From Calliopsis andreniformis (Eukaryota > Arthropoda > Insecta > Hymenoptera > Andrenidae): a stretch of 64,000 nucleotides of DNA. Positions 37,301 to 51,659 of this stretch are shown piece after piece. Under the pieces are notes generated by a model that saw only the letters and a list, made by a program, of their open reading frames with translations, was not told where the DNA came from and did not search any database. Positions within the stretch are counted from its first letter, which is position 1. Each line of letters starts with the position of its first letter. The position numbers were made by a program, and so were the translations under genes. The DNA lies in NCBI RefSeq assembly GCF_051401765.1, contig NW_027480591.1:248001-312000 (forward strand), given 5' to 3'.

Positions 37301-40300
37301 CAATCAAATCTCAATCCTCAAACGTCAATTCTCAACACTCAATCCTCAACACTCAGTCCTCTCTCTTCAATCCTCCATCCTCAAACCTCAATCCTCAAGC
37401 GTCAATCCTCAATCCTGGATCCTCAACCCTCAATCCTCAGTCCTTAAACCTCAATCCCTGATCCTCAATCCTGAATCCTCAATCTTCAGCCCTCAGTCCT
37501 CTTAAATCAATTGTCAATCCTCAATCCTCAATAGAATATCCTCAATTCACAATTTTCAATACTCAACCCCATTCTTCACTCTTCAAGTCTCAATCCACAA
37601 ATATCAATTCTCATCACTCAACCATCAACACTCAGTCCTCAATCTTCAATCCTCATTCCTCAATCCTCAATCTTCAATCCTCAATACTGAATATTCAATC
37701 CTCAATCCTCAATCCTCAAACCTCAATCCTCAACCCTCAGTCCTCATCCTCAATTCTCAATTCTGAATCCTCAATCATCAATCCTCAATATTCAATCCTC
37801 AATAATCAATCTCCAATCCTAGATCCTCAATCCTCAATCCTCAATCCTCAACCTTCAACCATCAATAATCAATCTCCAATCCTAGATCCTCAATCCTCAA
37901 TCCTCAATCCTCAATCCTCAATCCTCATTCTTCAATCCTCAATACCCAATCCTCAATCTTCAATACTCAATCATCAATCCTCAATTCTCAATACTCAATG
38001 CTCAGTCCTCAGTCGTCAAACCTCAATCCCCGACACCCAGCCCTCATCCTCAATCCTCAGTCCTCAATCCTCAGTCCTCAGTCCTCAAACCTCAATCCTC
38101 CACCCTTAGACATCATCCTCAATCCTCAATCCTCAATCCTGAATCCTCAATCCTCAATCGTCAATCCTCAATTCCCAATCCTCAATCTTCAATCCTCAAT
38201 CCTCAATCCTCAATCCTCAAACCTCGATCCTCAATCTTCAATCCTCAATACTCAATCTTCAATCCTCAATCCTCAATCCTCAATCCTCAATCCTCAATCC
38301 CCAATCCTCAATCTTCAATCATCAATACTCAATCTTCAATCCTCAATCCTCAATTCTCAATCCTCAATACTCAATCCTCAATCCTCAATGCTCAGTCCTC
38401 AATCCTCAATCCTCAGTCCTCAATCCTCAATCCTCAATCCTCAAACCTCAATCCTCAACCGTCAGTCCTCGTCCTCAATCCTCAAACCTCAATCCTCAAG
38501 CCTCAATATTCAATCATCAATACTCAATCTTCAATCCTCAATCCCTAATCCTCAATCCTGAATCCTCAATCTTCAGCCCTCAGTCCTCATAAATCAATTG
38601 TCAATCCTCAATCCTCAATAGAATATCCTCAATTCACAATTTTCAATACTAAATCTCCATTCTTCACTCTTCAAGTCTCAATCCACAAATATCAATTCTC
38701 ATCACTCAACCATCAACACTCAGTCCTCAATCTTCAATCCTCATTCCTCAATCCTCAATCTTCAATCCTCAATACTGAATCTTCAATCCTCAATCCTCAA
38801 TCCTCAATCCTCAATCCTGAATCTTCAATCCTCAGTCCCCAATCCTCAATCTTCAATCCTCAATACTCAATCCTCAATCCTCAATCCTCAATACTCAGTC
38901 CTCAGTCCTCAAACCTCAATGCTCAATCCTCAATACCCAATCCTCAATCTTCAATACTCAATCCTCAATCCCCAATGCTCAATACCCAAGCATCAATCCA
39001 CAATTATCAATACTCAATAGAATACCCTGAATTCTCAGGATTCAATACTCAAACCTCAATCCGCAACCCTCAGCCCTCATCCTCCATCCTCAATCCTCAA
39101 TCCTCAATCCTCAATCTTCAATCCTCAATACTCAATCTTCAATCACCAATCCTCAATCCTCAATCCTCACTCCTCAGTCCTCAGGCATCAATACTCAATC
39201 TTCAATACTCAATCCTCAATCCTCAATTCTCAATCCTCAATCCTCAACCTTCAACTCTCAATCCACAATCCTCAATGTTCAATCCTCAATACCCAATCCT
39301 TAATCTTCAATCCTCAATCCTCAATCTTCAATCCTCAATACTCAACCTTCAATTCTCAATCCTCAATCCTCAATCCTCAATCCTCAACCTTCAATCCTCA
39401 ATGCTCAGTCCTCAATCCTCAATCCTCAGTCCTCAATCCTCAATCCTCAATCCTCAAACCTCAATCCTCAACCGTCAGTCCTCGTCCTCAATCCTCAAAC
39501 CTCAATCCTCAAGCCTCAATATTCAATCATCAATACTCAATCTTCAATCCTCAATCCTCTATCCTCAATCCTCAATCCTCAATCCTCAATACTCAACACA
39601 CAACCCTCAGCCATCAATCCTCAATACTCAACCATCAATCCTCAGTCCTCATACTCAATTCTCAATTCTCAATTCTCAATCCTCAGTCCTCAATCCTCAA
39701 CCTTCAATCCTCAGCAATCAATCTCCAATCATAGATCCTCAATCCCCAAGCTTCAATCCTCAATCCTCAATCCTCAATCTTCAATCTTCAATCCTCAATC
39801 CTCAATCCTCAATTCTCAATCTTCAATCCTCAATAGTCAATCTTCAATCCCCAATCCTCAATCCTCAATCCTCAATCCTCATTCCTCAAACCTCAATCCT
39901 CAACCCTCAGTCCTCATACTCCATCCTCAATACTGAATCCTCAATCCTCAATTTTCAATCCCCAATAATCAATCTTCAATCGTCAATCCTCAATCCTCAA
40001 TCCACAATCCTCAATCCTCAGTCATCAATACTCAATCTTCAATACTAAATCCTCAATCCTCAATCCTCAATCCTCAGTCCTCAACCCTCAATCCTCATTC
40101 CTCAAACCTCAATCCTCAACACTCAGTCCTCATCCTCAATTCTCAATTCTCAATCCTCAATCCTCAATCCTCAATATTCAATCCTCAATAATCAATCTCC
40201 AATCCTAGATCCTCAATCCCCAATCTTCAACCCTTAATCCTCAATCGTCAATCTTCAATCCTCGATACTCAATCTTCAATCCTCAATCCTCAATCCTCAA

Positions 40301-43300
40301 TCCTCAAACCTCATTCTTCAATCCTCAATACCCAATCTTCAATCTTCAATCCTCATCCTCAATCCTCAATTCTCTATCCTCAATCCTCAGTCCTGAGTCC
40401 TCAAACCTCAATCCTCAACCCTCAGCCCTCATCCTCGATCCTCAATCCTCAATCATCAATCCTCAATCATCAATCCTCAATATTCAATCTTCAATCCTCA
40501 ATCCTCAATCCTCAATCCTCAATCCTCAATCATCAGTGATCAATACTCAATCCTCAATACTCAATCCTCAATCCTCAATCCTCAATCCTCCATACTCAAT
40601 CCTCATTTCTCAAACCTCAATCCTCAACCCTCAGTCCTCATCCTCAATTCTCAATTCTGAATCCTCAATCATCAACCCTCAACATTCAATCCTCAATAAT
40701 CAATCTCCAATCCTAGATCCTCAATCCTCAATCCTCAATCCTCAATCCTCAATCTTCAATCCTCAATAATCAATCTCCAATCCTACATCCTCAATCCCCA
40801 ATCCTCAATCCTTAATCCTCAATCTTCAATCCTCAATCGCCAGTCCTCAATCTTCAATCCTCAATGCTCAGACCTCAATCCTCAAGCCTCAGTCCTCAAT
40901 CCTCAATCCTCAATCCTCAATCCTCAAACCTTAATCCTCAACCGTCAGCCCTCGTCCTCAATCCTCAGCCCTCAATCCTTAATCCTCAATTTTCAATCAT
41001 CAATAATCAATGTTCAATCCTCAATCATCAATCCTCAATCCTCAATCCTCAATCCTCAATATTCAACACTCGAACCCTCAACCCTCAACCATCAATCCTC
41101 AATACTCATCCATCAATCCTCAATTCTCAATACTCAATAGAACATCCTGAATTCTCATGGTTCAATACTCAATCCACAATATTCAATAATCAAATCTCAA
41201 ACCTCAAGCATCAATTCTCAACAATCAATCCTCAACACTCAGTCCTCTCTCTTCAATCCTACATCCTCAACCCTCAATCCTCAAGCGTCAATCCTCAATA
41301 CTCAATCCTCAATCCTCAATCCTCAATCCTCAATCTTCAATCCTCAATACTCAATCTTCAATCCTCAATCCTCAATCCTCAATCCTCAATCCTCAATCCT
41401 CAATCATCAGTCCTCAATCTTCAATACTCAATCCTCAACCCTCAATCCTCAATGCTCAATACTCAACCATCAATCCTGAATTCTCAATGCCCAATAGAAT
41501 ATCCTGAATTCTCAGGATTCTATAATCAAACCTCAAACCTCAACCCTCAGCCCTCATTCTCAATCCTCAATCCTCAAACCTCAATCCTCAATATTCAATC
41601 CTCAGTACTCAATCTTCAATACTCAATCCTCAATCCTCAATCCTCAGTTCTCAATCCTGAGTCATAAATCCTCAATCTTCAATACTCAATCGTCAATCCT
41701 CAGTCCTCAATCCTCAATCCTCAATCCTCGTTCCTCAAACCTCAATCCTCAACCCTCAGTCCTCATCCTCAATCCTCAATTCTCAATCCTCAATACTCAA
41801 TCCTCAATCGTCAATCCCCAATAATCAATCTCCAATCCTAGGTCCTCAATCCCCAATCCTCAATCCTTAATCCTCAATCTTCAATCCTCAATCGCCAGTC
41901 CTCAATGTTCAATACTCAATACTCAATCCTCAATCGTCAATCCTCAATACTCAGCCATCAATCCTCAATTCTCAATGCTCAATAGAATATTCTGAATTCT
42001 CATGGTTCAATACTCAATCCACAATATTCAATAATCAAATCTCAATCCTCAAACGTCAATTCTCAACACTCAATCCTCAACACTCAGACCTCTCTCTTCA
42101 ATCCTCCATCCTCAAACCTCAATCCTCAAGCGTCAATCCTCAATCCTGGATCCTCAACCCTCAATCCTCAGTCCTTAAACCTCAATCCCTAATCCTCAAT
42201 CCTGAATCCTCAATCTTCAGCCCTCAGTCCTCTTAAATCAATTGTCAATCCTCAATCCTCAATAGAATATCCTCAATTCACAATTTTCAATACTGAATCC
42301 CCATTCTTCACTCTTCAAGTCTCAATCCACAAATATCAATTCTCATCACTCAACCATCAACACTCAGTCCTCAATCTTCAATCCTCATTCCTCAATCCTC
42401 AATCCTCAAACCTCATTCTTCAATCCTCAATACCCAATCTTCAATCTTCAATCCTCATCCTCAATCCTCAATTCTCAATCCTCAATCCTCAGTCCTGAGT
42501 CCTCAAACCTCAATCCTCAACCCTCAGCCCTCATCCTCCATCCTCAATCCTCAATCATCAATCCTCAATCATCAATCCTCAATATTCAATCTTGAATCCT
42601 CAATCCTCAATCCTCAATCCTCAATCCTCAATCATCAGTGATCAATACTCAATCCTCAATACTCAATCCTCAATTCTCAATCCTCAATCCTCCATACTCA
42701 ATCCTCATTTCTCAAACCTCAATCCTCAACCCTCAGTCCTCATCCTCAATTCTCAATTCTGAATCCTCAATCATCAATCCTCAACATTCAATCCTCAATA
42801 ATCAATCTCCAAACCTAGATCCTCAATCCTCAATCCTCAATCCTCAATCCTCAATCTTCAATCCTCAATAATCAATCTCCAATCCTACATCCTCAATCCC
42901 CAATCCTCAATCCTTAATCCTCAATCTTCAATCCTCAATCGCCAGTCCTCAATCTTCAATCCTCAATGCTCAAACCTCAATCCTCAAGCCTCAGTCCTCA
43001 ATCCTCAATCCTCAATCCTCAATCCTCAAACCTTAATCCTCAACCGTCAGCCCTCGTCCTCAATCCTCAGCCCTCAATCCTTAATCCTCAATTTTCAATC
43101 ATCAATAATCAATGTTCGATCCTCAATCATCAATCCTCAATCCTCAATCCTCAATCCTCAATATTCAACACTCAACCCTCAACCCTCAACCATCAATCCT
43201 CAATACTCATCCATCAATCCTCAATTCTCAATACTCAATAGAACATCCTGAATTCTCATGGTTCAATACTCAATCCACAATATTCAATAATCGAATCTCA

Positions 43301-43440
43301 ATCCTCAAGCATCAATTCTCAACAATCAATCCTCAACACTCAGTCCTCTCTCTTCAATCCTACATCCTCAACCCTCAATCCTCAAGCGTCAATCCTCAAT
43401 ACTCAATCCTGAATCCTCAATCCTCAATCCTCAATCTTCA
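33750..43440 (+). repeat. Block B (9.7 kb), copy of block A
   Basis: Right-hand copy of block A with all landmarks in the same order: 35,029, 35,359, 36,770, 38,028, 38,591, 38,975, 40,534, 40,864, 42,636 and 42,966. It carries one extra heptamer near 36,960. Within it, 34.80-37.70 kb is the expanded higher-order unit, 40,309-42,410 is 2.1-kb copy B1, and B2 starts at 42,411. The 357-codon open frame at 38,975-40,048 is identical in translation to that at 24,219-25,292; it simply reflects the copied repeat. Confidence 0.92.
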
Positions 43441-44420
43441 ATCCTCAATACTCAATCTTCAATCCTCAATCCTCAATCCTCAATCATCAATCCTCAATCC
43501 TCAATCATCAATCCTCAATCTTCAATACTCAATCCTCAACCCTCAATCCTCAATGCTCAATACTCAACCATCAATCCTCAATTCTCAATGCCCAATAGAA
43601 TATCCTGAATTCTCAGGATTCTATACTCAAACCTCAAACCTCAACCCCCAGCCCTCATTCTCAATCCTCAATCCTCAAACCTCAATCCTCAATATTCAAT
43701 CCTCAGTACTCAATCTTCAATACTCAATCCTCAATCCTCAATCCTCAGTTCTCAATCCTCAATCCTCAATCCTCGTTCCTCAAACCTCAATCCTCAACCC
43801 TCAGTCCTCATCCTCAATCCTCAATTCTCAATCCTCAATACTCAATCCTCAATCGTCAATCCCCAATAATCAATCTCCAATCCTAGGTCCTCAATCCCCA
43901 ATCCTCAATCCTTAATCCTCAGTCTTCAATCCTCAATCGCCAGTCCTCAATGTTCAATACTCAATACTCAATCCTCAATCGTCAATCCTCAATACTCAGC
44001 CATCAATCCTCAATTCTCAATGCTCAATAGAATATTCTGAATTCTCATGGTTCAATACTCAATCCACAATATTCAACAATCAAATCTCAATCCTCAAACG
44101 TCAATTCTCAAAACTCAATCCTCAACACTCAGTCCCCTCTCTTCAATCCTCCATCCTCAAACCTCAATCCTCAAGCGTCAATCCTCAATCCTGGATCCTC
44201 AACCCTCAATCCTCAGTCCTTAAACCTCAATCCCTAATCCTCAATCCTGAATCCTCAATCTTCAGCCCTCAGTCCTCTTAAATCAATTGTCAATCCTCAA
44301 TCCTCAATAGAATATCCTCAATTCACAATTTTCAATACTCAACCCCATTCTTCACTCTTCAAGTCTCAATCCACAAATATCAATTCTCATCACTCAACCA
44401 TCAACACTCAGTCCTCAATC
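42411..44420 (+). repeat. 2.1-kb higher-order unit, copy B2
   Basis: Landmarks are CAGTGATCAATAC at 42,636, ATGCTCAAACC at 42,966, ATGGTTC at 43,259 and 44,048 (789 bp apart, against 845 in copy A1) and AAATCAATTGTC at 44,280. The copy is complete here, unlike A2. The 789-bp spacing matches the second and third islands of the expanded unit at 20-23 kb, suggesting that half-units have been exchanged. Confidence 0.82.
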
Positions 44421-45466
44421 TTCAATCCTCATTCCTCAATCCTCAATCTTCAATCCTCAATACTGAATATTCAATCCTCAATCCTCAATCCTCAAACCTC
44501 AATCCTCAACCCTCAGTCCTCATCCTCAATTCTCAATTCTGAATCCTCAATCATCAATCCTCAATATTCAATCCTCAATAATCAATCTCCAATCCTAGAT
44601 CCTCAATCCTCAATCCTCAATCCTCAACCTTCAACCATCAATAATCAATCTCCAATCCTAGATCCTCAATCCTCAATCCTCAATCCTCAATCCTCAATCC
44701 TCATTCTTCAATCCTCAATACCCAATCCTCAATCTTCAATACTCAATCATCAATCCTCAATTCTCAATACTCAATGCTCAGTCCTCAGTCGTCAAACCTC
44801 AATCCCCGACACCCAGCACTCATCCTCAATCCTCAGTCCTCAATCCTCAGTCCTCAGTCCTCAAACCTCAATCCTCCACCCTTAGACATCATCCTCAATC
44901 CTCAATCCTCAATCCTGAATCCTCAATCCTCAATCGTCAATCCTCAATTCCCAATCCTCAATCTTCAATCCTCAATCCTCAATCCTCAATCCTCAAACCT
45001 CAATCCTCAATCTTCAATCCTCAATACTCAATCTTCAATCCTCAATCCTCAATCCTCAATCCTCAATCCTCAATCCCCAATCCTCAATCTTCAATCATCA
45101 ATACTCAATCTTCAATCTTCAATCCTCAATCCTCAATCCTCAATTCTCAATCTTCAATCCTCAATACTCACTCTTCAATCCCCAATCCTCAATCCTCAAT
45201 CCTCAATCCTCATTCCTCAAACCTCAATCCTCAACCCTCAGTCCTCATACTCCATCCTCAATACTGAATCCTCAATCCTCAATTTTCAATCCCCAATACT
45301 CAATCTTCAATCGTCAATCCTCAATCCTCAATCCACAATCCTCAATCCTCAGTCATCAATACTCAATCTTCAATACTCAATCCTCAATCCTCAATCCTCA
45401 ATCCTCAATCCTCAACCCTCAATCCTCATTCCTCAAACCTCAATCCTCAACACTCAGTCCTCATCC
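44421..45466 (+). repeat. Composite junction segment between A-type and E-type sequence
   Basis: From 44,421 to about 45,110 the order follows 22.9-23.57 kb (CCCCGACAC at 44,804, against 23,272). From about 45,120 it follows 14.70-15.17 kb instead (offset 30,400 at 45,568/15,168). The switch occurs within consensus-like heptamers close to 45,110. Confidence 0.82.
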
Positions 45467-47086
45467 TCAATTCTCAATTCTCAATCCTCAATCCTCAATC
45501 CTCAATATTCAATCCTCAATAATCAATCTCTAATCCTAGATCCTCAATCCCCAATCTTCAATCCTTAATCCTCAATCGTCAATCTTCAATCCTCGATACT
45601 CAATCTTCAATCCTCAATCCTCAATCCTCAATCCTCAAACCTCATTCTTCAATCCTCAATACCCAATCTTCAATCTTCAATCCTCATCCTCAATCCTCAA
45701 TTCTCAATCCTCAATCCTCAGTCCTGAGTCCTCAAACCTCAATCCTCAACCCTCAGCCCTCATCCTCCATCCTCAATTCTCAATCATCAATCCTCAATCA
45801 TCAATCCTCAATATTCAATCTTGAATCCACAATCCTCAATCCTCAATCCTCAATCCTCAATCATCAGTGATCAATACTCAATCCTCAATACTCAATCCTC
45901 AATCCTCAATCCTCAATCCTCCATACTCAATCCTCATTTCTCAAACCTCAATCCTCAACCCTCAGTCCTCATCCTCAATTCTCAATTCTGAATCCTCAAT
46001 CATCAATCCTCAATATTCAATCCTCAATAATCAATCTCCAATCCTAGATCCTCAATCCTCAATCCTCAATCCTCAATCCTCAATCTTCAATCCTCAATAA
46101 TCAATCTCCAATCCTACATCCTCAATCCCCAATCCTCAATCCTTAATCCTTAATCTTCAATCCTCAATCGCCAGTCCTCAATCTTCAATCCTCAATGCTC
46201 AAACCTCAATCCTCAAGCCTCAGTCCTCAATCCTCAATCCTCAATCCTCAATCCTCAAACCTTAACCCTCAACCGTCAGCCCTCGTCCTCAATCCTCAGC
46301 CCTCAATCCTAGATCCTCAATCCTCAATCCTCAATCCTCAACCTTCAACCATCAATAATCAATCTCCAATCCTAGATCCTCAATCCTCAATCCTCAATCC
46401 TCAATCCTCAATCCTCATTCTTCAATCCTCAATACCCAATCCTCAATCTTCAATACTCAATCATCAATCCTCAAGTCTCAATACTCAATGCTCAGTCCTC
46501 AGTCGTCAAACCTCAATCCCCGACACCCAGCCCTCATCCTCAATCCTCAGTCCTCAATCCTCAGTCCTCAGTCCTCAAACCTCAATCCTCCACCCTTAGA
46601 CATCATCCTCAATCCTCAATCCTCAATCCTGAATCCTCAATCCTCAATCGTCAATCCTCAATTCCCAATCCTCAATCTTCAATCCTCAATCCTCAATCCT
46701 CAATCCTCAAACCTCAATCCTCAATCTTCAATCCTCAATACTCAATCTTCAATCCTCAATCCTCAATCCTCAATCCTCAATCCTCAATCCTCAATCCTCA
46801 ATCCTCAATCATCAATCCTCAATACTCAATCTGCAACCCTCAATCCTCAATCCTCAATCCACAGTCCTCATTCTTCAATCCTCAATCCCCTATCCTCAAT
46901 CTTCAATCCTCAATCCTCAATCCTCAATTCTCAATCCTCAATCCTCAGACCTTAAACATCAATATTCAACCCTCAGTTCTCGTCCTCAATCCACAACCCT
47001 CAATCCTCAATCCTCAATCCTCAATCCTCAATCCTCAATCCTCAATCCTCAATCTTCAATCTTCAATCCTCAGTCCTCAATCCTCA
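45467..47086 (+). repeat. 1.6-kb block, right-hand copy of 6,950-8,555
   Basis: Same variant order as the left-hand copy at an offset of 38,517-38,531 bp. Differences seen include CAAGTCTCAATAC at about 46,473, where the left copy has CAATTCTC, and ATCCACAGTCC near 46,857. Its right end overlaps the start of the 4.9-kb repeat described for 46,770-49,855. Confidence 0.88.
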
Positions 47087-47136
47087 ATTCTCAGTCTTCA
47101 ATCCTCAATACTCAATCTTCAATCCCCAATCCTCAA

Positions 47137-50100
47137 TCCTCAATCCTCAATCCACATTCCTCAAACCTCAATCCTCAACCCTCAGTCCTCAAACTCCATC
47201 CTCAATACTGAATCCTCAATCCTCAATTTTCAATCCCCAATACTCAATCTTCAATCGTCAATCCTCAATCCTCAATCCACAATCCTCAATCCTCAGTCAT
47301 CAATACTCAATATTCAATACTCAATCCTCAATCCTCAATCCTCAATCCTCAAACCTCAACCCTCAATCCTCATTCCTCAAACCTCAATCCACAACACTCA
47401 GTCCTCATCCTCAATTCTCAATTCTCAATCCTCAATCCTCAATCCTCCATATTCAATCCTCAATAATCAATCTCCAATCCTAGATCCTCAATCCCCAATC
47501 TTCAATCCTTAATCCTCAATCGTCAATCTTCAATCCTCGATACTCAATCTTCAATCCTCAATCCTCAATCCTCAATCCTCAAACCTCATTCTTCAATCCT
47601 CAATACCCAATCTTCAATCTTCAATCCTCATCCTCAATCCTCAATTCTCAATCCTCAATCCTCAGTCCTGAGTCCTCAAACCTCAATCCTCAACCCTCAG
47701 CCCTCATCCTCCATCCTCAATCCTCAATCATCATTCCTCAATCATCAATCCTCAATATTCAATCTTGAATCCTCAATCCACAACCCTCAATCCTCAATCC
47801 TCAAACCTCAATCCTCAATCCTCAATCCTCAATCCTCAATCTTCAATCTTCAATCCTCAATCCTCAATCCTCAATTCTCAATCTTCAATCCTCAATACTC
47901 AACCTTCAATCCCCAATCCTCAATCCTCAATCCTCAATCCTCAATCCTCATTCCTCAAACCTCAATCCTCAACCCTCAGTCCTCATCCTCCATCCTCAAT
48001 ACTCAATCCTCAATCCTCAATCTTCAATCCCCAATACTCAATCTTCAATCGTCAATCCTCAATCCTCAATCCACAATCCTCAATCCTCAGTCATCAATAC
48101 TCAGTCTTCAATACTCAATCCTCAATACTCAGTCTTCAATCCTCAATCCTCAATCCTCAATCCTCATTCTTCAATCCTGAATACCCAATCCTCAATCTTC
48201 AATACTCAATCATCAATCCTCAATTCTCAATACTCAATGCTCAGTCCTCAGTCGTCAAACCTCAATCCCCGACACCCAGCCCTCATCCTCATTCCTCAGT
48301 CCTCAATCCTCAGTCCTCAGTCCTCAAACCTCAATCCTCCACCCTTAGACATCATCCTCAATCCTCAATCCTCAATCCTGAATCCTCAATCCTCAATCGT
48401 CAATCCTCAATTCCCAATCCTCAATCTTCAATCCTCAATCCTCAATCCTCAATCCTCAAACCTCAATCCGCAATCTTCAATCCTCAATACTCAATCTTCA
48501 ATCCTCAATCCTCAATCCTCAATCCTCAATCCTCAATCCTCAATCCTCAATCCTCAATCCTCAATCATCAATCCTCAATACTCAATCTGCAACCCTCAAT
48601 CCTCAATCCTCAATCCTCAATCCTCATTCTTCAATCCTCAATACCCAATCCTCAATCTTCAATCCTCAATCCTCAATACTCAATTCTCAATCCTCAATCC
48701 TCAATCCTCAGACCTCAAACATCAATATTCAACCCTCAGTTCTCGTCCTCAATCCACAACCCTCAATCCTCAATCCTCAATCCTCAATCCTCAATCCTCA
48801 ATCCTCAATCCTCAATCTTCAATCTTCAATCCTCAATCCTCAATCCTCAATTCTCAATCTTCAATCCTCAATACTCACTCTTCAATCCCCAATCCTCAAT
48901 CCTCAATCCTCAATCCTCATTCCTCAAACCTCAATCCTCAACCCTCAGTCCTCATACTCCATCCTCAATACTGAATCCTCAATCCTCAATATTCAATCCC
49001 CAATACTCAATCTTCAATCGTCAATCCTCAATCCTCAATCCACAATCCTCAATCCTCAGTCATCAATACTCAATCTTCAATACTCAATCCTCAATCCTCA
49101 ATCCTCAATCCTCAATCCTCAACCCTCAATCCTCATTCCTCAAACCTCAATCCTGAACACTCAGTCCTCATCCTCAATTCTCAATTCTCAATCCTCAATC
49201 CTCAATCCTCAATATTCAATCCTCAATAATCAATCTCTAATCCTAGATCCTCAATCCCCAATCTTCAATCCTTAATCCTCAATCGTCAATCTTCAATCCT
49301 CGATACTCAATCTTCAATCCTCAATCCTCAATCCTCAATCCTCAAACCTCATTCTTCAATCCTCAATACCCAATCTTCAATCTTCAATCCTCATCCTCAA
49401 TCCTCAATTCTCAATCCTCAATCCTCAGTCCTGAGTCCTCAAACCTCAATCCTCAACCCTCAGCCCTCATCCTCCATCCTCAATTCTCAATCATCAATCC
49501 TCAATCATCAATCCTCAATATTCAATCTTGAATCCACAATCCTCAATCCTCAATCCTCAATCCTCAATCATCAGTGATCAATACTCAATCCTCAATACTC
49601 AATCCTCAATCCTCAATCCTCAATCCTCAATCCTCAATCCTCAATATTCAACACTCAACCATCAACCCTCAACCATCAATACTCAATACTCATCCATCAA
49701 TCCTCAATTCTCAATACTCAATAGAACATCCTGAATTCTCATGGTTCAATACTCAATCCACAATATTCAATAATCAAATCTCAAACCTCAAGCATCAATT
49801 CTCAACAATCAATCCTCAACACTCAGTCCTCTCTCTTCAATCCTACATCCTCAACCCTCAATCCTCATGCGTCAATCCTCAATACTCAATCCTCAACCCT
49901 CAATCCTCAATCCTCAGTCTTCAATCCTCAATACTCAATCCTCAATCCTCAATCCTCAATCCTCAATCCTCAATCCTCAATCCTCAATCATCAATCCTCA
50001 ATCTTCGATACTCAATCCTCAACCCTCAGCCCTCATTCTCAATCCTCAATCCTCAAACCTCAATCCTCAATCATCAATCCTCAATACTCAATCTTCAACC

Positions 50101-50995
50101 ATCTATAATCAATCCTCAATCCTCAATCCTCAATCTTCAATCCTCAATAATCAATCTCCAATCCTAGATCCTCAATCCCCAATCTTCAATTCTTAATCCT
50201 CAATCTTCAATCCTCAATCCCCAGTCCTCAATCTCCAATCCTCAATACTCAATCCTCAACCCTCAATCCTCAATCCTCAATCCTCAATCATCAATCCTCA
50301 ATCTTCGATACTCAATCCTCAACCCTCAGCCCTCATTCTCAATCCTCAATCCTCAAACCTCAATCCTCAATCATCAATCCTCAATACTCAATCTTCAACC
50401 ATCTATAATCAATCCTCAATCCTCAATCCTCAATCTTCAATCCTCAATAATCAATCTCCAAACCTAGATCCTCAATCCCCAATCTTCAATTCTTAATCCT
50501 CAATCTTCAATCCTCAATCCCCAGTCCTCAATCTCCAATCCTCAATACTCAATCCTCAACCCTCAATCCTCAATCCTCAAACCTCAATCCTCAACCCTCA
50601 GTCGTCATCCTCAATTCTCAATTCTCAACCCTCAATCCTCAATCCTCAATCCTCAATATTCAATCCTCAATAATCAATCTCCAATCCTGGATCCTCAATC
50701 CTCAATCCTCAATCCTTAATCCTCAATCCTCAGTCCTGAGTCCTCAAACCTCAATCCTCAATCCTCAGCCCTCATCCTCCATCCTCAATCCTCAATCATC
50801 AATCCTCAATCTTCAATCCTCAATATTCAATCTTCAATGCTCAATCCTCAATCCTCAATCCTCAATCCTCAATCATCAGTGATCAATACTCAATCTTCAT
50901 TACTCAATCCTCAATCCTCAATCCTCAATCCTCCATACTCAATCCTCATTTCTCAAACCTCAATCCTCAACCCTCAGTCCTCATCCTCAATTCTC
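47137..50995 (+). repeat. Block E, copy 2 (3.86 kb including a 300-bp duplication)
   Basis: Matches block E copy 1 at an offset of 31,697 bp to about 49,980 and 31,997 bp from 50,581. Differences include CATGCGTC at about 49,866, where copy 1 has CAAGCGTAAATCC. Past 50,995 it continues as TTCTGAATCC, following 10,660 and onward (offset 40,336), where copy 1 instead enters block A. Confidence 0.9.
49981..50580 (+). repeat. 300-bp tandem duplication, two units
   Basis: Positions 49,981-50,280 and 50,281-50,580 are almost identical; TCTTCGATAC is at 50,002 and 50,302. The one difference noticed is CTCCAATCCTAG near 50,157 against CTCCAAACCTAG near 50,457. The equivalent place in block E copy 1 (about 18,290-18,580) has a single unit, so this duplication arose in copy 2 or was lost from copy 1. 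Its length of 300 bp is not a multiple of 7 because the unit contains a non-7-bp step. Confidence 0.92.
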
Positions 50996-51659
50996 AATTC
51001 TGAATCCTCAATTATCAATCCTCAATATTCAATCCTCAATAATCAATCTCCAATCCTAGATCCTCAATCCTCAATCCTCAATCCTCAACCTTCAACCATC
51101 AATAATCAATCTCCAATCCTAGATACTCAATCCTCAATCCTCAATCCTCAATCCTCAATCCTCATTCTTCAATCCTCAATACCCAATCCTCAATCTTCAA
51201 TACTCAATCATCAATCCTCAATTCTCAATACTCAACGCTCAGTCCTCAGTCGTCAAACCTCAATCCCCGACACACAGCCCTCATCCTGAATCCTCAGTCC
51301 TCAATCCTCAATCCTCAATCCTCAATCCTCAACCCTCAATCCTCATTCCTCAAACCTCAATCCTCAACACTCAGTCCTCATCCTCAATTCTCAATTCTCA
51401 ATCCTCAATCCTCAATCCTCAATCCTCAATCCTCAATCCTCAATCCTCAATCAGCAATCCTCAATCTTCGATACTCAATCCTCAACCCTCAATCCTCAAT
51501 GCTCAATACTCAACCATCAATCCTCAATTCTCAATGCCCAATAGAATATCCTGAATTCTCAGGATTCTATACTCAAACCTCAAACCTCAACCCTCAGCCC
51601 TCATTCTCAATCCTCAATCCTGAAACCTCAATCCTCAATATTCAATCCTCAGTACTCAA
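50996..51659 (+). repeat. Segment following 10.66-11.66 kb with a 279-bp deletion
   Basis: Matches 10,660-10,980 (offset 40,336), then 11,250-11,600 (offset 40,057-40,064). The CCCCGACAC island is at 51,265 and the ATGCTCAATACTC island at 51,499. It carries CAATCAGCAATCC at about 51,450, where the left relative has CAATCATC. Confidence 0.82.
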
